Assembly (NCBI GenBank): GCA_024742815.1
Contig: JANSXX010000012.1
Coordinates: 38,742-102,741, forward strand
Reading direction: 5' to 3'
From: HXMU1420-13 sp024742815
GTDB lineage: Bacteria > Bacteroidota > Rhodothermia > Balneolales > Balneolaceae
DNA length: 64,000 bases
Positions 1-8,083 of this stretch are shown here, piece by piece. The notes under the pieces were generated by a model. That model searched no databases, was not told where the DNA came from, and worked only from the letters and a program-made list of their open reading frames with translations. The position numbers and the translations under genes are program-made. Each line of letters starts with the position of its first letter. Position 1 is the stretch's first letter.

Positions 1-74
1 TAATGTGAGCATTAATTTTTATCAATTACGCCAAAAATAATTCCTTGAGCAATAGTCTCTGTCGCTTAAAACAG

Positions 75-101
75 AAAAAGCCCACTATAAAGCGGGCTTT
101 T
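75..101 (-). terminator. Intrinsic terminator of the haem-uptake operon
   Basis: An inverted repeat (AAGCCC/GGGCTT core) has A and T runs on its two sides, so it can end minus-strand transcription coming from the lipoprotein gene that stops at 165. The flanking runs could also let it work in the other direction. Confidence 0.75.
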
Positions 102-164
102 CATATCTGATTGACTGAAGGAATAACTCAGTCATTAAAAAATTTAAGACGGATTTCTCAGTAC

Positions 165-1247
165 TTATTCAAAGAATCGAGACCCATCGGTTTGTACGGC
201 AAATTCTACCGTGTAATGGCGATCTTCCGGTCGGGTGAAGAAATTAGCAAAGGCATCGGATGATAAATCAGGATTTCCTTTGTAATAGTTCAATACGCGG
301 AATTTAACATACTTTTCATCCGCAGTTTTTACCACTAAGGTTACACCGTCTTTCGGGAGAACTGCATGCTTTGGTCCACTCGGTGCTTCGCCGGTGTAAG
401 TATACCAGGTAGCGTTGCTTTCGGTGTATCCGCCGGTTGGTGCTTCGGTTACTTCGTCAAAAGGAATGTTGAGGGCCTGAATACCGCCACCATTTCCGAA
501 GTTTGCAATGATGGTTGTTGCGTTTACTCCGATATCCCATTGAGAAGACGCAGAATCTTGCACAACGGCACCAGTTTCAAAATCGAAGAATGTAAATCGA
601 TCTTCGTGGAACAGTTGTGTGGTTTCGGCACCTTGAACGGTGTAATTGAAGGTGAAATACTTATCGGCCGGACGGGTTCTAAAGTCCGCGAACTGTGGAG
701 TTGAGGTATCCGGATTACCTTGGTAGTAACTTAAGATCTGGATTTTAGCGTAGCGTCCATCAGCAGTTAAAACTACAACCGTTTTATTGGTGTCGGCAAT
801 AACGGCATGTTTTGGACCATTCGGCGCTTCACCAGTATATGTATACCAGCTTCCAGAGCCACCCACTTCTGCATTATAACCGCTTGTAGGAGCTTCCATC
901 ACGGTTGAATATTCAGCGTCCAGCACTTGAATGCCACCACCATTTCCTGAGTTGGCCAACAGAGTTGTTCCGCCATAAGCAATGTCCCATTCGGCTGAAA
1001 GAGAATCCTCTACGGTACGTCCGTTGTCAAGATCGTAAAAGGTGTAGCCGGGATTTGCTTCGGTATTTCCTTCTACATCCGACTCAGGGATAGCCGGAGA
1101 AAAGATTGTGTTTACGTTAGCTGGAATATCAGTGGCTATCTCTGCATCAACTGCAGCCGGACCACTAGTACCTGAGTCTTCACAAGCGGTGAAGATCAAA
1201 GTAGAACCAAGTAGTAAGAAAAATGCTCTATTGATTAAATTTTTCAT
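165..1247 (-). CDS. HmuY-like lipoprotein with two tandem domains
   Basis: A 360-residue predicted lipoprotein. The N-terminal signal peptide ends in a lipobox (LIFTAC), so the mature protein should start at the cysteine and be lipid-anchored, probably facing outward. The rest is two copies of one domain of about 150 residues (roughly 55-200 and 205-350). Each copy holds a W-D-I segment, a GNGGGIQ motif, WYTYTGEAP and PKHAV, then a Y-KGNPD segment. This is the pattern of HmuY-like haem-binding proteins, which usually carry one such domain. It lies 17 bp downstream of a TonB-dependent receptor on the same strand, so the two probably form an operon for haem or iron-chelate capture. The ligand is inferred from the family and the neighbour; the haem-ligating residues were not verified. 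Confidence 0.8.
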   Translation of the reverse strand: MKNLINRAFFLLLGSTLIFTACEDSGTSGPAAVDAEIATDIPANVNTIFSPAIPESDVEGNTEANPGYTFYDLDNGRTVEDSLSAEWDIAYGGTTLLANSGNGGGIQVLDAEYSTVMEAPTSGYNAEVGGSGSWYTYTGEAPNGPKHAVIADTNKTVVVLTADGRYAKIQILSYYQGNPDTSTPQFADFRTRPADKYFTFNYTVQGAETTQLFHEDRFTFFDFETGAVVQDSASSQWDIGVNATTIIANFGNGGGIQALNIPFDEVTEAPTGGYTESNATWYTYTGEAPSGPKHAVLPKDGVTLVVKTADEKYVKFRVLNYYKGNPDLSSDAFANFFTRPEDRHYTVEFAVQTDGSRFFE

Positions 1248-1264
1248 GTTGGATGAATTAGTCT

Positions 1265-3571
1265 TTAGAATAGATTTATGTTTATTTGAGTGTAAAAAGT
1301 TCGCCCAGGGTTTGATGGGAGCACGATTTCGTCTTGGAAATCAAACAGATTGTTAATGCCAAGTTGTAGTTTATATCGCTCGGCAAATGTTTTAGAAATG
1401 GAGTAGTTAACAATGGCATTTTTGAACGGATTCTTGTCGTTCAGTACATATTCGCTTTCTTCGTCAATGCCATTATCGTTAAAATCGAAAAACCAGTATT
1501 TACCGCGAAGCATTACGCGAAGGCCGGTTTCCAGCCCTAAATCATCAAAATACTGATACACTTTTGCATTAAAAGTATGCTTCGAACGGTTGTACAACGG
1601 AATAAACTCTTTCACCGATTTTGTAACTACTTCACCGTTTTCGACTCGGTCAAATGTACGGGTGATTTGCCGCCGAGCATCAAGAAATTGATAACCCAAA
1701 GAAAGTGACAAACCTTCAACTTGAGACGGTTGGTATTTAAATTCCGTTTCTAATCCCTGCGTGTAAACTTTGTTTAAGTTGAAGTAGGAAAAAACCGACT
1801 GTCCATTAGTTTTTAACGCGATTCGCTGCGTTTCGATAAGATCATTAATGTTGTTTCGGAACGCATTCAGATTGATTTGAAGATCATCATGCACGAACAG
1901 ATCAAAACCCGCATTGAAGGCAAACGATTCTTCGGCGCGAATGTCGGTAATCTCATTAGGATTGAAGTACAATTCTTCGATTTGTCCATCTTCAGATAAT
2001 CGCTCGATGCCCTGTACAACGGTACTGGTGCCGTACACACTATAACCGGCAATAGGGTTGGTGAAATTCAGGAATAACTGTCGAAAATCAGGAGCTTTAA
2101 AACCTCCGCCAAACGATGCTCTGAACTGAATTAATTCGCTGGCTTTGTAAAGCGCCGAGAATTTAGGGCTCAACTGCGAACGGTATTCACTGTGCGCATC
2201 AAACCTGAATCCTCCGGTCAGCGACAGTTCCTCGGATGCCTGCCATTCATGCTGCCCAAATGCGAAATAAGAATTAAAGCCCGGAACATCAGCATAAATT
2301 TCTGCCGTTAAATCTTCTCTATTCATTCCAAAGCCGGCAATGGTAGAATGCTCGTTATTCCAGAATGCAGAGCCTTTGGTTTCGTATTTATTCAACGTTT
2401 GTGAAAAGGAATCCGAAAAATAAATATTACCTGATTCTGTAAAGATACTTTCCGAGATACTTTCGAAAGTTGAAAGAAACGCATTGGTTTCAAGTAAAAA
2501 ACGGTTTCCGAAATAGAGATTTATTTCTGGAGTGATACTCAAATCGGATTGGAAATCTTCACCAATAACCGGATTAGTATTGGCGCCATCCGAAACTTCA
2601 TCGTTATAAAATTGATCTTCAGAATAATATCGAGCAGAAAGTCCCACATCGATGTTGGAGTTGATGCGATAGTTTGCTCCACCGGATAGCGTAATATTTT
2701 CATATTCTGGAATAGTAGGGGCTACTGTTTGAGCATTTAAATCGTAACCGTTTGAGCCATTATAATTTCCAAAAAAACGCCCTCGTAGCCGATCTTGTTT
2801 AAAGGTACCGTTTAAACCAGCATCGTAAGTAGAATGTGTCCCATATCGGCCGTTTACATCCAGAGTTAGCGGTTTGCTTCCTTTTTCGGTGATGATATTT
2901 ATTACTCCTGCTAATGCATTACTTCCCCAAAGTGCTGAAGAAGGACCTTTCACAATCTCAATTTGCTCGATGTTACCTACCGAAAGTCGAGTAAGGTCTA
3001 GTGTTCCTGCTGTTCGTCCAATTACCGGTTGATTGTCGATAAGAATGAGTGTGTACTCAGGATCAAAACCCTGAACCTGAATACCGGTTCCGTGATCGGA
3101 AACAATGTTTAATCCAATTTGTTCGTCCAGAATGTCGCTCAGGCGTAAACTGCCGGATGCTTCAATTTCATTTTGATTCACCACCGAAACCGGTACACTT
3201 ACATCTTGCAATAATTTGCTGGTTCGATTCGCAGTTACCACCACAGGGTTGTTGTCATATACTTTCTCTTCCAAAACAATTTGGAGCTCAGAGGAGTTAT
3301 TTAGCGGAATTTGTAACCAAAGTTCTTTGGGTTGATAACCTACCCGTGATACTACTACTTGATACTCGCCGGTTTCTAAATTGTCGAGTTCAAATACGCC
3401 TTCGGCGTCGGATATTGCCCAAATAGACTGTGAAACGTAAACTGTAGCTTCAGAAATCGGAGCGCCTTGTGAGGTAGACACAACTCCTTCTACGGAAAAT
3501 TGTTGAGCAAACAATCCCGTTTGAATAGCAAAAAAAATACTCCAGAACATGGAGTGTTTTAGAAGTCTCAA
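1265..3571 (-). CDS. TonB-dependent outer-membrane receptor
   Basis: A 768-residue outer-membrane receptor. After the signal peptide (ending near AQQF) comes a carboxypeptidase-regulatory-like domain (about 25-95; GVVSTSQGAPISEATVYVS, DAEGVFELDNLETGEY). A plug domain follows (about 110-230; VVVTANR, IEQIEIVKGPSSALWGSNALAGVINI), then a 22-strand-type beta barrel ending in an aromatic residue (INLF). The plug motifs are diagnostic of TonB-dependent receptors and the length is normal. With the HmuY-like lipoprotein downstream, a HmuR-like role in haem uptake is likely, but the substrate cannot be read from sequence alone. No Fur-type box was identified in the short upstream region. Confidence 0.9.
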   Translation of the reverse strand: MRLLKHSMFWSIFFAIQTGLFAQQFSVEGVVSTSQGAPISEATVYVSQSIWAISDAEGVFELDNLETGEYQVVVSRVGYQPKELWLQIPLNNSSELQIVLEEKVYDNNPVVVTANRTSKLLQDVSVPVSVVNQNEIEASGSLRLSDILDEQIGLNIVSDHGTGIQVQGFDPEYTLILIDNQPVIGRTAGTLDLTRLSVGNIEQIEIVKGPSSALWGSNALAGVINIITEKGSKPLTLDVNGRYGTHSTYDAGLNGTFKQDRLRGRFFGNYNGSNGYDLNAQTVAPTIPEYENITLSGGANYRINSNIDVGLSARYYSEDQFYNDEVSDGANTNPVIGEDFQSDLSITPEINLYFGNRFLLETNAFLSTFESISESIFTESGNIYFSDSFSQTLNKYETKGSAFWNNEHSTIAGFGMNREDLTAEIYADVPGFNSYFAFGQHEWQASEELSLTGGFRFDAHSEYRSQLSPKFSALYKASELIQFRASFGGGFKAPDFRQLFLNFTNPIAGYSVYGTSTVVQGIERLSEDGQIEELYFNPNEITDIRAEESFAFNAGFDLFVHDDLQINLNAFRNNINDLIETQRIALKTNGQSVFSYFNLNKVYTQGLETEFKYQPSQVEGLSLSLGYQFLDARRQITRTFDRVENGEVVTKSVKEFIPLYNRSKHTFNAKVYQYFDDLGLETGLRVMLRGKYWFFDFNDNGIDEESEYVLNDKNPFKNAIVNYSISKTFAERYKLQLGINNLFDFQDEIVLPSNPGRTFYTQININLF

Positions 3572-3656
3572 AGTTGTGATGATGATGTTGATGAATGATT
3601 ATTTAGAATCAGTCAAAAGAAACGGGAGAAATGTGAAGATTTTGTGAAGACGGCAT

Positions 3657-3690
3657 AAAAAAACCCGCCAGAGGCATTATTTAGCGGGTT
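3657..3690 (-). terminator. Intrinsic terminator overlapping the end of the DUF427 fragment
   Basis: The stem AACCCGC/GCGGGTT is followed on the minus strand by a run of T. It overlaps the last codons of the short DUF427 fragment and separates it from the TonB receptor gene downstream. Confidence 0.7.
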
Positions 3691-3910
3691 GAATGTGAAG
3701 ATTATGTGAAGAGGCGTCTAGTCTTGAAATGTAATCCCCTCTCCAAAACGCAACGTGATCTTTAATCTGGGCGGCGGCATCTTTTGGATTTGGGTAATAC
3801 CAAGCTGCATTTTGATTTTCTTCGCCATCTACTTCCAGCGAATAATAGCTGGCTGTGCCTTTCCACGGGTACACCGTTTGATGTGAAGTTTTATTGAAGA
3901 AATTCAGCAT
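3677..3910 (-). pseudogene. 5'-truncated duplicate of the DUF427 gene
   Basis: A 77-codon frame whose middle matches the complete DUF427 protein at 5361-5642. It shares NKTSHQTV-PWKGTASYYSLEVDG, NQNAAWYYPNPKDAAA and IKDHVAFW. The two copies align without gaps over 166 bp (3736-3901 against 5378-5543) with about 15 differences by eye, roughly 91% identity. This copy lacks the first 30-odd residues of the domain and has an unrelated C-terminus. It is probably a non-functional remnant of a duplication that brackets the ATPase gene between the copies. Confidence 0.75.
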
Positions 3911-3967
3911 TCGAATCTACTAGGCTTTAAACCAAATTAGATGGATTTATTATTCCTATGATGTGAT

Positions 3968-5188
3968 TTAGTATAACAACCCAAATTGCCAGAGTGGGAT
4001 AGTATTCAGAAACCCGGTTTCAAGTCCATCCTTAACTAAAAACGCATTGGGAATTCCTGAAACTTGTTTGTTGCCTTTATTTTTACCACCAACTTCAACT
4101 GTGACAATGTTATCTACAATAAAATCTCCTTTCTCGGCCAGATGAAGTTCATGTCCGGCATTTCGAATTTGATTCACAAAAAAAGTTTCTCTCAATGCAC
4201 CAATTTCAGCTTGGGGATTGAGGGCTAGCGCCAGATTGGTATTTTCGAAATAGATTTTATCCGGCTTTTGTAGCATTGAAACTCCGCGCCCGGTTTTGTG
4301 AGTGAGATTTAGAATATGTGCCTCTTCTAAATGTTTTAAATAATTATAGATGGTATTTCGTCCAACATTCAGCTTACCAGCTATACTCGAAATATTGGGA
4401 GAAAAGGGTGCAGTACCGGCAATTACACCAAGCAGTTTTTTTATTTTCTGGATGTTTGACGGACTGTAATCCTGTACATAAGCCAAGTCATTTTCTAATA
4501 CTGTGTGAATAATCGCGATAAGCTTCTGACGAGTACTTTCTGCTGATTCATTAGTAAGAAATGGAAAATATCCACGCTCCAAGTATTCTTTAAATAATGG
4601 GAGGGGTTTTGCCAATTTTAAAAATGTGTTACTTACAGCTTCTGAATCGGATAAAAGATCGTTTAATTTCACGGGAGGGAACTCGATGCCATGCCTAAAC
4701 ATGATAAATTCTCTAAACGACATTCCCGGTAATAAGGTAACGGTTGCTCTACGACTTAAATCGGCTTCTGCTTTAAAAATATCGAAGGCGGAAGAAGCAG
4801 AAAAAATAAACTGCATTTCAGGATGTGCATCGTAGCCTGTTTTTAGTTCCGATGACCATTTGGGGTATTTATGAATCTCATCAATGAGTAGTAATTCGCC
4901 CCCTTGTTTTCCAAATTCGGTAATCAGTTCGTACAACGAATGTGAATAAAACCAAGGATGATCTGCGGTTACATAAAGGGCACTTTTCTTATTCGGGTAC
5001 TGATACTTCAAATATTGAAGCATCATCGTGGTTTTGCCAACACCACGTAACCCCTTAATCCCAAATAGCCGTTGTGACCAATCGGTAGTAGAAAAAGCAC
5101 TGCGCTGCCAACTATTACTAACCGATTGTAGTATTTTGTTTTGATATGAAAACAGTTCTAGCATTAAATTGTTTTGAAATGAAAACAA
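3968..5188 (-). CDS. AAA+ ATPase with C-terminal DUF4143 domain
   Basis: Up to 406 residues. The Walker A motif is GVGKTT (near residue 50), Walker B is LLLIDEIHK (near 100), and a sensor-like FSASSAF segment follows. A winged-helix-like stretch (NISSIAGKLNVGRNTIYNYLKHLEEA) precedes a DUF4143 nuclease-like C-terminus (KIYFENTNLALAL, LRETFFVNQIRN, VEVGGKNKG). This is the standard architecture of the ATPase/DUF4143 family, whose role is largely unknown and which is often encoded by stand-alone, mobile-looking genes. The longest start is at 5188. A start at 5164 (MLELFSYQ) is also plausible, because the DNA up to 5188 belongs to a repeated palindrome array that may be an operator. The gene sits between two DUF427 copies, which suggests acquisition or rearrangement. 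Confidence 0.8.
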   Translation of the reverse strand: MFSFQNNLMLELFSYQNKILQSVSNSWQRSAFSTTDWSQRLFGIKGLRGVGKTTMMLQYLKYQYPNKKSALYVTADHPWFYSHSLYELITEFGKQGGELLLIDEIHKYPKWSSELKTGYDAHPEMQFIFSASSAFDIFKAEADLSRRATVTLLPGMSFREFIMFRHGIEFPPVKLNDLLSDSEAVSNTFLKLAKPLPLFKEYLERGYFPFLTNESAESTRQKLIAIIHTVLENDLAYVQDYSPSNIQKIKKLLGVIAGTAPFSPNISSIAGKLNVGRNTIYNYLKHLEEAHILNLTHKTGRGVSMLQKPDKIYFENTNLALALNPQAEIGALRETFFVNQIRNAGHELHLAEKGDFIVDNIVTVEVGGKNKGNKQVSGIPNAFLVKDGLETGFLNTIPLWQFGLLY

Positions 5189-5224
5189 AATATGCTCAAA
5201 ATTGTTTTGAGTTCAAAACAATTT
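5133..5224. promoter_or_regulatory. Three palindromic repeats at 33-bp spacing at the ATPase start
   Basis: The 12-mer AAATTGTTTTGA occurs exactly at 5166-5177 and 5199-5210, with a two-mismatch copy at 5133-5144. The period is therefore exactly 33 bp. Each copy is followed by an AAAACA half, giving a TTGTTTT-N6-AAAACA dyad. The copy at 5199-5224 is a perfect 12-bp inverted repeat with a 2-bp spacer. The array spans the start of the ATPase gene. It could be an autoregulatory operator or a short tandem repeat. No transcription start can be assigned. Confidence 0.5.
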
Positions 5225-5303
5225 AAGGTATAAACAGTATTGTAAAGTGAAACGAAATAATCTTTTCAGAATTACTGCAAATCAATAACAACAGTTTACA
5301 AAT

Positions 5304-5337
5304 AAAAAGCCCACTACCTCTTTCGAAATAGTGGGCT
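5304..5337 (-). terminator. Intrinsic terminator after the complete DUF427 gene
   Basis: The inverted repeat AGCCCACTA/TAGTGGGCT (5308-5316 and 5329-5337) has an A run on its left, which becomes a U tract for minus-strand transcripts leaving the DUF427 gene. Confidence 0.8.
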
Positions 5338-5360
5338 ATCGAAAATGTGTAAGTTTAAGA

Positions 5361-5642
5361 TTACTCACTCACTGCAACCCCTTTCCAAAACGCTACGTGA
5401 TCTTTAATCTCGGCGGCGGCATCTTTTGGATTTGGGTAATACCAAGCCGCATTTTGATTTTCTATCCCATCCACTTCCAATGAATAATAGCTTGCCGTTC
5501 CCTTCCACGGGCACACCGTTTGATGTGAAGTTTTATTGAAGAACTCCTTGTTGATCGAATCCGGGGGGAAATAGTGATTGTTCTCAATAATAATGGTTTG
5601 ATCGCTTTCGGCTAATACTTTGCCGTTCCAAACTGCTTTCAT
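5361..5642 (-). CDS. DUF427 domain protein
   Basis: A 93-residue complete DUF427 protein of normal size: MKAVWNGKVLAESD, HYFPPDSI, CPWKGTASYYS, AAWYYPNPKDAA, DHVAFWKGV. The family has a small beta-barrel fold and no settled biochemical function. It is the third gene of a tight minus-strand run after the DUF6263-like and DUF423 genes, 8 bp downstream of the latter, so co-transcription is likely. A truncated second copy lies at 3677-3910. Confidence 0.85.
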   Translation of the reverse strand: MKAVWNGKVLAESDQTIIIENNHYFPPDSINKEFFNKTSHQTVCPWKGTASYYSLEVDGIENQNAAWYYPNPKDAAAEIKDHVAFWKGVAVSE

Positions 5643-5650
5643 AACGGTGA

Positions 5651-6037
5651 TTAATTTGTTGATGATTGTTTACTGTTAACTACTTGTACACCAAAAACAA
5701 TCCAGCCCGCAATTAGCAGAACTCCGCCGATGGGAGTAATTGCTCCAAAAATGCCGATGCCGGATAAACAGAGGGTATACAGTGATCCTGAGAAAATTAA
5801 GACGCCAAAAAGTAAAAGCGTTGTGGCGGTTTTAAATGCTTTGTCAAACTGCTGTTGTACAATTGCAATTAGCATCACACCTAGCGTATTCCAGGTGTGA
5901 TAAAAAACGGCAGTTTCCCAGGTTTTCATGCGATCCGTAGTGAGGACCTCTTCTAAAGCATGAGCTCCGAATGCTCCAAGTGCAACAGCGGAGGCTAGTA
6001 AAAATGCAGAAATTCGGAGTAAAACCGGGGTATTCAC
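5651..6037 (-). CDS. DUF423 family inner-membrane protein
   Basis: A 128-residue protein with four predicted membrane helices and family features AVALGAFGAHALE, FYHTWNTLGVML, LLLFGVLIFSGSLYTLCL and ITPIGGVLLIAGW. These match the DUF423/YgdD family of small bacterial membrane proteins of unknown function. It starts 5 bp after the preceding gene and ends 8 bp before DUF427. Confidence 0.85.
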   Translation of the reverse strand: MNTPVLLRISAFLLASAVALGAFGAHALEEVLTTDRMKTWETAVFYHTWNTLGVMLIAIVQQQFDKAFKTATTLLLFGVLIFSGSLYTLCLSGIGIFGAITPIGGVLLIAGWIVFGVQVVNSKQSSTN

Positions 6038-6042
6038 GAATC

Positions 6043-6894
6043 TTAGTTGGTAGTGAAGGTTGTATTGGTAGTGGTTCGGATCGTCATAGGGATTTGCATA
6101 CCTTGCGCGCTTGCATTCCCAGAAATGTCGTTAACGCTTTCGAAAGAAGTAGGTAATCCGGTGGTCGCATCCAAATTGTAGGTCGCTTTTTGCGTTCCTT
6201 CAAGTTTTAAATCTACATTTGTGCCCATTTGAACGGTAGTTGCTTCTATGTTGATGTCGCTGTTTGCTTCGATGGTAGTATCGTTGGCATAACTGTAGGT
6301 TGTGGTGATTTCAACAGGCATGTTATTCATGTTGGAGTCCTCGTTACGAGTCCACTCACTAGCGTCATCACCAGAATAAAAACTAAAGCGCTGACGTAAG
6401 CCTGTGCGAATTACCTCTTCGTTGAATGTTCCATTAATTTGAGCCTGCATTTGTGGATTGCTTTCAACTTTCGAGCTAACTATTTCCACGAGATCGTCTA
6501 GGCCCATTACTTCGATAATCTCGCCACTCTCCGACATGGTAAAGGTGTACGATGTGCCCTTGATCGCTGCATATAATCCGTTATCTGATTCGGGATCTTC
6601 CGAATCCATAGTCATGTTCATCATCGGTGATTGAACTTCAGTTTTTTGAGAAAGGGTAGTTACTTTGAGAGTATAAATTCCATCTGCTTTACTAAGAACA
6701 TCAATTTGTTCAGCTGTTTGATTTGAAGTTGTGATGGTGTTCGGGTTACCCATGATGATTTGGGATATTTCCTGACTTTGATCCACATTCACAGTAAAGG
6801 TAGATCCGGTTTCAAGGGTGAAAGAGCGCACTTGAGCCGTTAACGTGATGCTGCATAATGCGATAATGGTAAATAGTGAGAATAGCTTTTGCAT
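6043..6894 (-). CDS. Secreted DUF6263-like protein
   Basis: A 283-residue protein with a signal peptide (cleavage near LTAQ). The mature part is rich in beta-strand and Thr/Ser. Segments such as FTVNVDQSQEISQIIMG, GLYAAIKGTSYTFTMSESGEI, a mid-protein Phe-rich stretch and GTQKATYNLDATTGLPT resemble the DUF6263 family of exported Bacteroidota proteins. Its function is unknown. It is first in a three-gene run with DUF423 and DUF427. The family assignment is from recall of the pattern. Confidence 0.6.
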   Translation of the reverse strand: MQKLFSLFTIIALCSITLTAQVRSFTLETGSTFTVNVDQSQEISQIIMGNPNTITTSNQTAEQIDVLSKADGIYTLKVTTLSQKTEVQSPMMNMTMDSEDPESDNGLYAAIKGTSYTFTMSESGEIIEVMGLDDLVEIVSSKVESNPQMQAQINGTFNEEVIRTGLRQRFSFYSGDDASEWTRNEDSNMNNMPVEITTTYSYANDTTIEANSDINIEATTVQMGTNVDLKLEGTQKATYNLDATTGLPTSFESVNDISGNASAQGMQIPMTIRTTTNTTFTTN

Positions 6895-7023
6895 AGCTTA
6901 ATTTTGAAAATTATTAATGAGCTAGAAAGTAAGAAAACTAAATGATTCTAGCTTTTATTTGGTTGTGTGATTAGTAGGAAAAGGTTCGTTAACTTAAGCT
7001 CACATTTTTAAATAAACGATATT

Positions 7024-7524
7024 ATGACAAACGGTAAGATTTTAGCTTTTGGCGGCATTTTTACTCTTGCATTCGCCGCTTTTTTATTTTGGCCACAAAA
7101 CGAAGATACTTCTCAACCATCTACTACTTTGGTTGATGTGGATGAAGATAAAATTGAAGTAGTAATGTATAAACGCGAAACCTGCATGTGTTGCGCAAAA
7201 TGGGCCGACCACATGGAAACGGCTGAGTTCAAAGTAGAGCAAGTTGTGCCGGAAGATTTATTTGCGGTAAAAGATGAAGCAGGAGTTCCTCAAGAATTGG
7301 CGAGTTGCCATACAGCAAAAGTGGGTGGATATATAGTAGAAGGCCATGTTCCACTGGAAGACGTTCGCAGATTATTGGATGAAAAACCGGATGCAATCGG
7401 GATTACTGTTCCGGGAATGCCCATTGGTTCTCCGGGGATGGAAGTGGAAGGCCGCCCGGCTGATAAATACGACGTATTGCTCATCCACAACGATGGAACC
7501 ACCAGCGTCTGGGCATCGCACTAG
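7024..7524 (+). CDS. DUF411 metal-binding protein, probable copper handling
   Basis: A 166-residue protein with an N-terminal membrane anchor or signal segment. A DUF411 domain follows, with YKRETCMCCAKWADHM (CxCC cluster), ASCHTAKVGGYIVEGHVP, and the PGMPIGSPGME loop seen throughout the family. DUF411 proteins are small periplasmic proteins often linked to copper resistance. Here the gene converges on a copper-chaperone/SCO1 pair, which supports a copper role. It stands alone on the plus strand and ends at a strong shared terminator. Confidence 0.85.
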   Translation: MTNGKILAFGGIFTLAFAAFLFWPQNEDTSQPSTTLVDVDEDKIEVVMYKRETCMCCAKWADHMETAEFKVEQVVPEDLFAVKDEAGVPQELASCHTAKVGGYIVEGHVPLEDVRRLLDEKPDAIGITVPGMPIGSPGMEVEGRPADKYDVLLIHNDGTTSVWASH

Positions 7525-7547
7525 CTAAGTAAATAATGTATTAAAGC

Positions 7548-7574
7548 AAAAAGGCTCCGTAAACGGAGCCTTTT
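7548..7574. terminator. Bidirectional intrinsic terminator
   Basis: A perfect 12-bp inverted repeat, AAAAGGCTCCGT and its complement, is separated by 2 bp. A and T runs at both ends let it end the DUF411 transcript and the convergent copper-chaperone transcript. Confidence 0.9.
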
Positions 7575-7615
7575 CTGTGTGCGAAAGACTATATCAAAGA
7601 TTCGATGCCGTAATA

Positions 7616-8083
7616 TTAATTAGAACGAACGGGTACGCGAATCAAGCGCACTTCTTCTGAAGAAAATGCTAATTCTAAACCAATGGTATCGCCTTCTGCC
7701 AAGTTCATCTCAGGACGGATAATCATAATATGTATTCCACCCGGCTTAAGTTCTACACGCTCACCGCTTGGAATTGCAACACCTTCTACCGGTCGCATGC
7801 CCATCATGCCACCCTCAGCTTCAAAGCTTTCATGAATCTGAGTGTCAGCAGCATTGGAGTATCGAACCAACAACAGTGTATCTGCATATGATTCGTTGTT
7901 TGTGATGCTGAAATATGCGGCGGTCATCATCCCGGCGTTGGCAGGTCGTGCCCATGCATCAGATATTTCGATGGAAGCATTTCCTATGTTTACCGTATTT
8001 CTCTGGCTACTTTGTTTGTCAGGTGAACAAGCTAATGCTGTTATCAGAGCTAAAAATAGGTATTGGTTTAAAGAGTGTTTCAT
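7616..8083 (-). CDS. PCuAC-family periplasmic copper(I) chaperone
   Basis: A 155-residue lipoprotein-like precursor (LITALAC lipobox). The domain carries ISDAWARP near its start and the copper site pattern: H in QIHESFE, M residues in GGMMGMR, then H and M in GGIHIM. This is the H-M-H-M arrangement of PCuAC proteins, which deliver Cu(I) to cytochrome oxidase together with SCO1. Its start overlaps the SCO1-like stop by 4 bp (ATGA), so the two are translationally coupled. The length is typical. Confidence 0.9.
   Translation of the reverse strand: MKHSLNQYLFLALITALACSPDKQSSQRNTVNIGNASIEISDAWARPANAGMMTAAYFSITNNESYADTLLLVRYSNAADTQIHESFEAEGGMMGMRPVEGVAIPSGERVELKPGGIHIMIIRPEMNLAEGDTIGLELAFSSEEVRLIRVPVRSN

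Noticed and set aside
3968..5188. IstB-type transposition ATPase
   Set aside because: The C-terminal DUF4143 architecture and lack of any transposase or inverted repeats argue against an insertion sequence.
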